Below are positions 25,243 through 32,858 of a stretch of DNA of 34,808 nucleotides, in pieces (within the stretch, counting starts at the first letter, position 1; the number at the start of each line of letters is the position of its first letter). The notes under the pieces are model-generated. The model ran no database searches, had not been told where the DNA came from, and saw only the letters and a program-made list of their open reading frames with translations. Origin of the DNA: a virus; the IMG/VR virus record IMGVR_UViG_3300025141_000367, positions 1-34,808 of that record; one strand, written 5' to 3'. The position numbers and the translations under genes are program-made.

Positions 25243-27665
25243 TGACACATAATGATGATTTTTATGCAGACGGCCAGGGGGCAGGACAAAAAAGCTATAG
25301 GCCAAGCTCCCATCAATTTACGGACCCAATCAGGCTCTTTAAAGCTAATGATCCTTATTATTGGGAAGTAGATAACATTCCTATACAACAACTCCAAGAG
25401 AGTATGTTGTGGCTAAAAGATCAAGTAGGGTCTGAGGAAGTCTTTGATTCTGTTGGTAGAGCAGAGTTCTCTGAACTAAAACCTGATGCTACTGGAGATA
25501 GTAGAGTTGTAAAGATCTCTCCTGGTAGATTTACTGGTAGAGTTAATGATGCTTATAATACTGGTATTTCTACTTTAGCTTTAAAAGCTTTAGCTACAGT
25601 AGATGCAAACCCCCTTAATGAAATAGAAATTACTACCCCAGACGTAACATTAAAGTCTTTAGCTGGTACAATAACTACTAATTTATTGGGCGATAACGGT
25701 CTTTACGATTTTGTTCAACATAATGTAACCGCCCCAGGAGCATTATACAATTTACAGTGGACAAATAACTATACAAGTTTTATTCAAAATAAGCGAACTG
25801 CTAATGGGGTTGTTTATGATTTACAACATATTAAACTAGCTCTATGGAAGCAAGGAACTACTGTTAAAAACTATGGGGGTAGCCCAGATAGTGAGGTAGA
25901 CTTACAACAATTAGCGGTAGAGTTTACTAGAGTTTATGGGGCACCTTTTAGGACTTCTGTAGTAGATGTTGTTAATGAATTATCTATTAGTGTTCCTGCG
26001 TTTGAGGACAATGATTATTCAAATACAACTAATTATGTACCAGCAGTTCGTGTAGATTTATTATTTGTTTATACTAAACCGATTGATGCGGCTTCAACTA
26101 CTATTCTTAGACCCAATGGAACTACAGTAAGTCAGATTCTCTCTCCTCAATTAGGGTTAGTTAAGGGGGCTGGAGTTATTTCCTTAAACGGTAAAGGAAG
26201 TTTTAATGGTCAGACAATAGATGACGCTTTCTTTAATTCTACTATACCGTATGCTGCGGGTAAAGAAAATCCTGCTAATTATTTCGACTCTTCAGGTGGA
26301 TTTGATGAGGATAATAATATGCAGACTGCCTCTGTTATATCTGATCTTAATCAAACTAGTATAGGCGTAAACAATACTTTCGGAAACTTCCCTAGTCCAG
26401 ATGACCTTCTTAATGCTGCTCCTTATATAACGGACGGGGTTTCCAAAACTAACCTTCAATTAGTTGGTCAGTCAGTCCTTCCTATTGCTTACATTTTTAC
26501 TAAGAAAGGGAAGGATACTATAGAGAGGTCTGACATTTTTGATATTAGACCCTTCTTCCGTACTGCTGAATTAACTTATAACGAACGGGCTGGTTTAGCA
26601 GCCGCTAATCCCCCTACTTCATTAGCCAACCCCGTGGTTAGTAAGTATCAATTAGCGGATAATACTAAAAAGTTAAGAGATTATGTTCTTGCGAGCCAAC
26701 CGACCCCCCCAGAGTACCCAAGGCCCGTTGGTAGTGGTTATGTATTTGGAGGAATTAAATATGGTCCTGAAGGAGTGTTGGCTAGGTTAGATGCGGATCA
26801 AGACGCCCAAGCGGGTAATAACCCATTAACGGATTTAACTACACCCGCTCTTATTACCACGCATTTAAAAAACTCAGGATTATATCCTGCTGATTTACCT
26901 GGAATTATTCCTCAGTATCCTGATTGGGATTCCCCTGATTGGGCTCAAGCGCAAAAGGCGGCTCCTGGTCTGTACAGGAATGATAGATTCTTTTTTTACT
27001 ACAATCAAGGTAATAGATCAACATATCCCTTATCTAAGGACGCTTCTTTTAATTCTGTCTATGGGGGTCATGTAGATTATCCTGTATGGATTGACACTAA
27101 CGGATATGGAGCTTATGCAGGATGTATGGCTATGATGATAAGGAAGCGTATTGACCTAGATTCAACTAATGTGGTATCTTGGATGAAAGATTACCATGTA
27201 AGATTAAGTCTAGTTAACTGTGCTTTGGCCGATTCCGATGCTCACTTCAATAATCATTCTAGGTCTGCTGATCAGGCAAATTGGACAAACCCACATGGGT
27301 TATATATAGAAAAGTATACGGACCATTTTAACATTGTATGTGTGTGGAATAATGGAGACCCTTTTAGGGGTACAGGTGAGAATGGCCCAGGATCCTATGA
27401 TACTGTTGGATCTTCTCCTAGGCAAAGAAGGACCAATACCCAATGGAGTAGAGTCTTTGTTACTAATGAAAATGGCATGATTCCACAAAAAGAAGGTAGT
27501 TCTAAAACGGCGTCTTGGTTAAACATGGCTAATGATCCTATGATTAGAGGACAATGGTGTACCTATCCTACTGTACATTTCGAAGTTATTGGATATCCAG
27601 AAACATATGTATCAAATACTAAAATGGATTCTGGTACTAATTCAACTATTACTCTTACCACTTAA
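25242..27665 (+). CDS. Virion structural protein with WE-x-DN N-terminal module
   Basis: An 807-residue protein. Residues 37-63 (NDPYYWEVDNIPIQQLQES, then LWLKDQVG) match the N-terminal module of the preceding beta-helix protein, suggesting both dock on the same baseplate component. The following region (residues about 65-460) has strand-rich segments such as VRVDLLFVYTKPID and LPIAYIFTKKGKDTIERSDI, then DIRPFFRTAELTYNERAGL, which looks like a conserved fibre or baseplate shell. The C-terminal 170 residues (YPVWIDTNGYGAYAGCMAMM and later) are aromatic-rich and may be a receptor-contacting tip. I do not recognise a named family. The ribosome binding site is good (GAGAGGGA just before TAATG). 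A gp10-like baseplate-rim protein is a possible alternative but is not demonstrated. Confidence 0.55.
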   Translation: MTHNDDFYADGQGAGQKSYRPSSHQFTDPIRLFKANDPYYWEVDNIPIQQLQESMLWLKDQVGSEEVFDSVGRAEFSELKPDATGDSRVVKISPGRFTGRVNDAYNTGISTLALKALATVDANPLNEIEITTPDVTLKSLAGTITTNLLGDNGLYDFVQHNVTAPGALYNLQWTNNYTSFIQNKRTANGVVYDLQHIKLALWKQGTTVKNYGGSPDSEVDLQQLAVEFTRVYGAPFRTSVVDVVNELSISVPAFEDNDYSNTTNYVPAVRVDLLFVYTKPIDAASTTILRPNGTTVSQILSPQLGLVKGAGVISLNGKGSFNGQTIDDAFFNSTIPYAAGKENPANYFDSSGGFDEDNNMQTASVISDLNQTSIGVNNTFGNFPSPDDLLNAAPYITDGVSKTNLQLVGQSVLPIAYIFTKKGKDTIERSDIFDIRPFFRTAELTYNERAGLAAANPPTSLANPVVSKYQLADNTKKLRDYVLASQPTPPEYPRPVGSGYVFGGIKYGPEGVLARLDADQDAQAGNNPLTDLTTPALITTHLKNSGLYPADLPGIIPQYPDWDSPDWAQAQKAAPGLYRNDRFFFYYNQGNRSTYPLSKDASFNSVYGGHVDYPVWIDTNGYGAYAGCMAMMIRKRIDLDSTNVVSWMKDYHVRLSLVNCALADSDAHFNNHSRSADQANWTNPHGLYIEKYTDHFNIVCVWNNGDPFRGTGENGPGSYDTVGSSPRQRRTNTQWSRVFVTNENGMIPQKEGSSKTASWLNMANDPMIRGQWCTYPTVHFEVIGYPETYVSNTKMDSGTNSTITLTT

Positions 27666-27678
27666 CTATAATTAAGTT

Positions 27679-30600
27679 ATGGCAAATTTTATAACTTGCT
27701 GGCTACAGGACCCTGGTGATTTGCCCCCTGGTGATGGTCCCCCAGGAGGTAGTGGAGATGGTGGACCTAAAGATGATGATGATGATGGTGAGGATTGTAC
27801 TGGGTTTATAACCTATTATGGTTGTGTAACTCCAGACACTTTAGATTGGGATAATGAAACTAACTGTACTTTTAGTTTTGATGAACCTATAGATTGTGAA
27901 AACGGGAATGCGGAGTGTGTAGCCGATCCTGGCGGGGCGGGACTTGCTTGCTCCTCGATGGGAGATCCCAGATGTGAGGTTACTTGTGAAGGGCCTAAAG
28001 TATCGTGTGCGGGGTCCAAATGTTTAGGTTTGCCTACTGGATCGTGTGACCCGTGGCCTTTGGGTACGGATTATGATCTGTATAGAGCGGGGATGTGTGG
28101 TAAGACAAAGGCTCCAGGGTGTGGTGATATACAATGGCCTTGTGATGGCTCGTATATAGACAATGCCGCTTGTATGGCTGCTGATGCGCCCCCAGCGGGG
28201 CCTGGAAACTGTGTTGCGGCAACTTGCCCCTCGTTTATCTGTGAGACTGTAGGGTGCGAACCTGGGGGTGGGCAGGAAAAGGGAGAGTGTAAGGGTAGTT
28301 CTGTAACTTTTGCGGATTGTCCTAATTTTTTTGACGCTGACGAAGTCACTTGTTATGACAATCCCGCTAATCCTCAAAGTTGCGATGTGAATGGTATTTT
28401 GCATTACCAAAAAGAGTCGGACTGTGAAGATGCAGATGAGTGTATTAAGGTGCTTACATGCCCAGCTTTTGAATGTGACCCCGAATCTGAGGAGTGTGAT
28501 TACACAGGTACGGGAGGTAGTACTGGCGGTGAAGAGTGTTGCAGCGCAGTAACTTTATCTAATGCAGACGGTGATTATTGTGACGCTGGTGGTGACCCCC
28601 CTAACTGTAATGTGGAAGGAGTATACAATGGAACTGGCCCGTATTACATAGATAAACCAACGTGTGAAGCAGATTGTATTAAATGTGGGAATGGATACCT
28701 GTGTAAAAATGAAGATGGGGAGGATACCGAATTCTACGGAGACTGCGAACAGGACCCCCCTGCCTGTCCATTAGTATGGGATTCTGACGACGAAAGCTGT
28801 GAGCTAGAAGAGGGTTACGAGGATAGTTGCTTCAAGTTACAGCCCGATTGTTTGGAGTCTGGGTGTGAGTGTTCAGGTTTTGTTGGGTGTGAATTAGCAT
28901 TAGCTACAGATAATACTAGTACCGACTGTAGAACATGTGATCCTTCTGGTCTGGAGCAAGGAACGGGTGGATTTGGTAAGTGTTTATATGACGACGAGAC
29001 TAAGGTTTTTGCCCTTAATGGTTATCCTACATTAACTTGTCAGGAATTTTATGACGCTTATAAAGCTAGTGACTATTATTTTCCTATAGCATCCGAAGAT
29101 GATAAAGCTGACACTGAGGCACTATGTGAGTCAGCCTGTACTGATGATACCCCACCCCCATGTCACTCATGTACTAAAGAAACAAATTGTTATGAGTGTG
29201 AGGAGATAATGGAGCCTCTTAGGATGGAGGTATGCGTAGAGAGCAACGAAACGGTTAATAAGTGTCAGGAGGATGATGGATGTACCGCAACTAAGGACCT
29301 TGCTGGAGACTGGGAATGTGTTTGTAGTCCAGGCACTTATTACATAGACCCAGATTGTGACGACAAGTGCTATAATTGCCACGAGCACCCCGACGGTGAT
29401 CTGTATGACTCCAATGATTGTGATAACGAATGTGGTCTAACTGGAGGGGGGGGTCCCCCTCCCCCTGAGGAAGGGTATGGATTTTATGGGGGCAAGAAAG
29501 CTTATGAAAGAATTTATGCATCCGATAAAGGCAATCCTATTTTTGAAAAACATATAAGCAATATTAAGGTAAAGAATACCCCTGGGTTTGTTCCTGTACT
29601 AAGAGGAGATCTTAGAGAAGATTTATTCAAGCATAGGATTCATGTAGGTATAAAAGCCACAACAGATATTAATAATAAGACAATTAGATTTAGTGATAAT
29701 CCATTTAGTGATTTAAGTGATAAGAATATAGAAAAGAGTATACATAATCATATTATTTTAAAGTTAAACTTAGCTAGAGCAGCTACAGGTAAACCTCTAA
29801 AGAAAATGTTTTTAAGTACTATTAGAGGATTGATTATATCTAATAGATTAGATACCTTTAACCTCCAACAATTAAATGAATTGTTGGATAGGATAATTAG
29901 CGTTCAAGATGCTCCAGAATATAAGGATACTAGAAAGTATACCCCTTTACTTAATTTAAATACTATAGGAAATGAAGCAGCAGCCATTGAGTTAGCTACT
30001 AAGCATATCTGGCCTTTAAATCCTGATAGTTATAGTGAGGTGAGAGTATCTGAAAGGATGCGTACATGGAAGACTTTGGCCCCCGATCTACAAAAGTATC
30101 TTCCAATCACTACCACAGAAGGAGTTACCACTCCTTTCTATTACTCTATATCAGACACTATTACTTTGGCTGGCAGTGGAACCCTCACATTAAGTAATGG
30201 AGATCTTCAACACATTACTTTAAGTGATGGTAGTACGGGAGCTATCCCTATTCAAAGTTTACGGGATCGTGCTGGGATTCTTAGTATAGAAACTCTTCAA
30301 AAGTTAATGTATTTACTTGGTGATGAGTACGACTTTAATCTTAAGGCTACTACTGATCAGATTGATAGGGTAGATGAGCGGTACGGACTAACTAATGCTA
30401 GAAAGAATATATATTTTCTAGCACTCCAACCAGATACTATTACTGATTTAGAAAGGAGAAACCCTTTTGTGGCTAGATCCAAAGCTACTTATAAATGGGA
30501 GCATACTGCGGAGGCTAAAAATTCTACAGTAAGTACTGCGGGGTCTGGTGCTGCATTTCCTTGCTTAGAAGTTTACTTAGATGTAAATGATCCTTTCTTT

Positions 30601-31350
30601 AGTTATATTGAAAATAAGGGTATTCTTGAACTTACCTTTAAAGACTTCGTGTTAGATCTCTTTGATGAGGAGGATACACAAAACTTATTCATACCAGTAA
30701 TCCCTAGAAGAGTCCCTCAGGTTATAGCCATATATCCTTCTGATATGACCTCTACTGTAGTAACTAATAATATATCTAAGTCTACCTCTTATGGTGTAAG
30801 AGAAGTGGATATTGTTATGAACCCTAATCCAGATAGAATAGATACTTGGCATCCCGTATTCTTACAAGAAGAGTTAGCTTATCCTGCTAGGGGTATAGAT
30901 CCGAGTAAAGATAACTATCAATCCCTTAAATATTCTATGAATACTCAAGATATAAAGGATCAATCCTTATTCTACTCAGGAGAGCAGCCTACAGAGCGCA
31001 TAGCTTGGGGAGAAAGACAGGTGTATAAAATAGCCCAAGAGCTAAAAGCTGATTATCAACTTCCTGCCAACAATACCATTAACTGGTATGAAATTTATGA
31101 TAGGATGGACATTCCTCAAATGAAGTTCTTACATAAAGAATGTAGAAATTTTGAGAGTTTTAAATCTCTTTTAAGTATGGGCAACCCTTCCTCTAGCAAG
31201 GTAGTAAATGCCCATTATCCTAAAATCAAAGAGTATAGATCTAGGAATTGGTTAGCAGGAGGCGATCCTACAGAATCTGTGTACGATGATATAAAATGGT
31301 TAGAAGTAAAACCTAACCATACTCCTATTCCACCTACCCCCCTGGATTAA
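27679..31350 (+). CDS. Two-part virion protein: cysteine-rich N-terminal half plus unknown C-terminal half
   Basis: A 1223-residue protein with two unlike halves. Residues 7-585 carry 65 cysteines by my count, many in C-x(2-6)-C spacing, with high D/E/G/P content and an acidic, proline/glycine-rich start (GDGPPGGSGDGGP and five aspartates). Internal repetition is visible: YYID followed by closely spaced cysteines occurs at residues 322 and 554, and two modules of the type 'a/s-V-T-x ... C ... n-C-n/d-V-x-G ... C-x-x-d-x-x-C' lie near residues 208 and 291. Residues 589-596 are GGGGPPPP. The C-terminal 625 residues have only two cysteines and are helical to mixed, ending VKPNHTPIPPTPLD. I recognise neither half. 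No signal peptide is present. It lies between fibre genes and the PAAR tip gene, so a surface appendage is likely. The ribosome binding site is weak. Confidence 0.6.
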   Translation: MANFITCWLQDPGDLPPGDGPPGGSGDGGPKDDDDDGEDCTGFITYYGCVTPDTLDWDNETNCTFSFDEPIDCENGNAECVADPGGAGLACSSMGDPRCEVTCEGPKVSCAGSKCLGLPTGSCDPWPLGTDYDLYRAGMCGKTKAPGCGDIQWPCDGSYIDNAACMAADAPPAGPGNCVAATCPSFICETVGCEPGGGQEKGECKGSSVTFADCPNFFDADEVTCYDNPANPQSCDVNGILHYQKESDCEDADECIKVLTCPAFECDPESEECDYTGTGGSTGGEECCSAVTLSNADGDYCDAGGDPPNCNVEGVYNGTGPYYIDKPTCEADCIKCGNGYLCKNEDGEDTEFYGDCEQDPPACPLVWDSDDESCELEEGYEDSCFKLQPDCLESGCECSGFVGCELALATDNTSTDCRTCDPSGLEQGTGGFGKCLYDDETKVFALNGYPTLTCQEFYDAYKASDYYFPIASEDDKADTEALCESACTDDTPPPCHSCTKETNCYECEEIMEPLRMEVCVESNETVNKCQEDDGCTATKDLAGDWECVCSPGTYYIDPDCDDKCYNCHEHPDGDLYDSNDCDNECGLTGGGGPPPPEEGYGFYGGKKAYERIYASDKGNPIFEKHISNIKVKNTPGFVPVLRGDLREDLFKHRIHVGIKATTDINNKTIRFSDNPFSDLSDKNIEKSIHNHIILKLNLARAATGKPLKKMFLSTIRGLIISNRLDTFNLQQLNELLDRIISVQDAPEYKDTRKYTPLLNLNTIGNEAAAIELATKHIWPLNPDSYSEVRVSERMRTWKTLAPDLQKYLPITTTEGVTTPFYYSISDTITLAGSGTLTLSNGDLQHITLSDGSTGAIPIQSLRDRAGILSIETLQKLMYLLGDEYDFNLKATTDQIDRVDERYGLTNARKNIYFLALQPDTITDLERRNPFVARSKATYKWEHTAEAKNSTVSTAGSGAAFPCLEVYLDVNDPFFSYIENKGILELTFKDFVLDLFDEEDTQNLFIPVIPRRVPQVIAIYPSDMTSTVVTNNISKSTSYGVREVDIVMNPNPDRIDTWHPVFLQEELAYPARGIDPSKDNYQSLKYSMNTQDIKDQSLFYSGEQPTERIAWGERQVYKIAQELKADYQLPANNTINWYEIYDRMDIPQMKFLHKECRNFESFKSLLSMGNPSSSKVVNAHYPKIKEYRSRNWLAGGDPTESVYDDIKWLEVKPNHTPIPPTPLD
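27772..27786 (+). repeat. (GAT)5 run in the acidic start of the Cys-rich protein
   Basis: Five GAT triplets encode five aspartates. Just upstream, the 10-mer CCCTGGTGAT occurs twice, at 27711-27720 and 27726-27735, 15 bases apart. Both repeats preserve the reading frame, so length changes would lengthen or shorten the acidic linker without a frameshift. Confidence 0.8.
29446..29465 (+). repeat. G8-T-C5-T-C5 tract at the domain boundary
   Basis: A run of eight G, then T, five C, T and five C, encoding the GGGGPPPP linker. It can fold on itself by G:C pairing. It is the longest G run I noticed in the window and sits exactly between the cysteine-rich and cysteine-poor halves of the 27679 gene. 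Confidence 0.85.
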
Positions 31351-31351
31351 A

Positions 31352-32353
31352 ATGCCACAAGTAGCAAGAGAATTTGATACATGTGATCACGGTGGAGCCC
31401 CTATTGGGCAAGACGGGAAGGGGATCGACTCTACGGTATTCGTCAACAGCCGCGCCGTAGCTGTCTCAGATGGCATTGGGGACGGTGCTACGGGTCCGTG
31501 TGGGTTATGGCAAGACAACCTTACCCCAGCAGGGGATGGATTTGATACGCACCCTTTGGGGAGATCCCCTTTATACCCTGCTGGATCGAACCCCCCTGGA
31601 ATACCTGGGCCTACTACTGGATCTGATACTGTTTTCGTAGGGGGTCTCCCTATACATAGGTTTAATGATGATAGGGGCTGTGGTGCAGAAACTATTACTG
31701 CTTCTCCCGATGTGTGGGCTGATTTCGTGGCTAAGATTAGAATTGAGGGTGCTACAGTTAACAATCCTAAACCCTCTCCTGCTGCAATTACTAGTTGGGG
31801 TTATTCTCCAATAACATTCTTTCAGTTTACCTCCGTAAATCCAGGTATGTTTTATGTTATTAAAAATTCATCTAAAAATAAACTCTTTAGGCTCTTAAAT
31901 TTTTACGATTTTGAGGAGTGGGGAACTAGCATTACCGCTACATTAGAGTTTGAAGAAGTTACGGATGCGGATAAATTTAAAGTTCCTGATATAGATTTAG
32001 CAGTGAGGACATTACCCTTCCCTCTAGTAGATCCTTTTGGTGTTCCTAATACTAATAATCCCGCTATTACCGCATCTTTTGGGGGATTAATTGCTAAAGG
32101 ATTTCCTTCTTTTGGAGAAATTAGAGATCTTAGTGGGTTTGGGCGTATATCAGGGCTAGGTACTACGGAGAGTTGGCAAGACTTCTTTGCTCCTTCTTAT
32201 GATAATCCCGAATTCCCCCTTCTTGTAACTGGTTTGACAGGTACTGGATTTAAAGGGTATCCATTTAAAGTGGCTAATGAGTCTGGGTCTATGACTAGCT
32301 ACCTTAAACTTATAAATATACCTACTGTGCCATTCTCAAACTTCCTATTCTAA
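31352..32353 (+). CDS. PAAR-type spike-tip protein with C-terminal extension
   Basis: Residues 1-125 form a PAAR-like domain. Two related hairpins, STVFVNSRAVAVSDG (about 27-41) and DTVFVGGLPIHRFNDD (92-107), show the 'g-s-x-t-V-f-v-n-g-x-p-v-a/h-r-x-x-D' repeat. Cys/His residues at positions 11, 13, 50, 67, 102 and 110 are candidates for the tip metal site. PAAR proteins (T4 gp5.4, T6SS PAAR) sharpen the spike that pierces the outer envelope, so the expected partner is the gp5-like spike at 6422-7510. Unlike gp5.4 (97 residues), it continues for about 200 more residues that I do not recognise (SPITFFQFTSVNPGMFYVIK and so on). The first 120 codons are GC-rich and the rest AT-rich. The gene starts one base after the previous stop. 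Confidence 0.75.
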   Translation: MPQVAREFDTCDHGGAPIGQDGKGIDSTVFVNSRAVAVSDGIGDGATGPCGLWQDNLTPAGDGFDTHPLGRSPLYPAGSNPPGIPGPTTGSDTVFVGGLPIHRFNDDRGCGAETITASPDVWADFVAKIRIEGATVNNPKPSPAAITSWGYSPITFFQFTSVNPGMFYVIKNSSKNKLFRLLNFYDFEEWGTSITATLEFEEVTDADKFKVPDIDLAVRTLPFPLVDPFGVPNTNNPAITASFGGLIAKGFPSFGEIRDLSGFGRISGLGTTESWQDFFAPSYDNPEFPLLVTGLTGTGFKGYPFKVANESGSMTSYLKLINIPTVPFSNFLF

Positions 32354-32453
32354 TAATGGCACAACTAAATTTAAAAAAAAGGGGCTTTCTTTCCCTATAT
32401 ATAATAGATACAATAGGCAGTAATGTCTAAACCCATTTTTGGAGAATAAAACA
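32354..32453 (+). promoter_or_regulatory. 100-base gap before the head module; candidate promoter
   Basis: This is the longest non-coding gap of the window. It contains A8 (32373-32380), GGGG and CCC around a pyrimidine stretch, and a perfect TATAAT at 32400-32405 with no clear -35 box at 17 bases. A start near 32412 would leave a leader of about 42 bases ending in GGAGA (32441-32445). A TATAAATA octamer also lies just upstream, at 32311-32318, inside the PAAR gene. The position between the tail and head modules makes a promoter reasonable. The only hairpin (AGGG/CCCT) is too weak to call a terminator. Confidence 0.35.
32441..32445 (+). promoter_or_regulatory. Ribosome binding site for the 32454 start
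   Basis: GGAGA lies eight bases before the ATG at 32454. An in-frame TTG at 32439 lies upstream of this site and would place the site inside the coding region, so the ATG is the real start. Confidence 0.75.
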
Positions 32454-32858
32454 ATGGATAAAGTAAGTAATGATTTTGTTAATCAGCTTTTAGAATCCCG
32501 TGGTTGGGACAAGGCTGGTATTCGTGTTGATGAAGGTAAGAAGACTGGTGGTGGTCCTGCCGTTGAAGGTGCTAAGGAAGTTGGTAAGAGTGCTTATGAT
32601 AATGAGAATAACTCTCCTGAAGGTATTACTGAGGAAAGCAACTGCTGCCCTCTGTGTGAAGCTGATTTTGGTGAGTACGAGCTTACCGATGAAGCCCTTC
32701 AAGAACATGCTGCTAATATGATGGAAGTTTTCTCAGAAGCTGGTCTCATTTCTGAGCAAGTTGAAGAGTCTTTCATTATTGAGAACGCTGATGAAATTCT
32801 TGGTGTTCTTTCCGAAGCTGGTCTTATTGTTGAAGCTGTTGACGAAGACGACGAGTAA
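32454..32858 (+). CDS. Acidic 134-residue protein, candidate prohead core component
   Basis: Strongly acidic (ends AVDEDDE), with a C-C-P-L-C element at residues 64-68 followed by a helix with one histidine. The C-terminal half contains an imperfect repeat: FSEAGLISEQVEE and LSEAGLIVEAVDE. It carries seven [L/I]-x-E tripeptides (LLE, ITE, LCE, LQE, ISE, IIE, IVE), the cleavage consensus of T4 gp21. T4 gp67, an acidic core protein cut to internal peptides, is encoded in the same place upstream of gene 21, so a gp67-like role is a reasonable inference, although sequence homology is not visible. Codon use differs from the tail genes: all isoleucines are ATT and arginine is CGT where I checked, fitting an abundant protein. 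The stop overlaps the next start (TAATG). Confidence 0.6.
   Translation: MDKVSNDFVNQLLESRGWDKAGIRVDEGKKTGGGPAVEGAKEVGKSAYDNENNSPEGITEESNCCPLCEADFGEYELTDEALQEHAANMMEVFSEAGLISEQVEESFIIENADEILGVLSEAGLIVEAVDEDDE

Noticed and set aside
17088-27665. Diversity-generating retroelement acting on the fibre genes
   Set aside because: No reverse transcriptase and no template/variable repeat pair were seen. Similarity among the fibre genes is at protein level only and is confined to the caps and N-terminal module.
28024-28410. Reverse-strand reading frame of 128 codons under the Cys-rich gene
   Set aside because: It is the antisense of a cysteine- and glycine-rich coding stretch, has no ribosome binding site and its translation is low-complexity.
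32371-32400. Rho-independent terminator after the PAAR gene
   Set aside because: The only stem (AGGG/CCCT) has three to four pairs and a long loop, and on the plus strand the A-run lies before it rather than a T-run after it. Read on the other strand there is a T8 but the stem is still too short.
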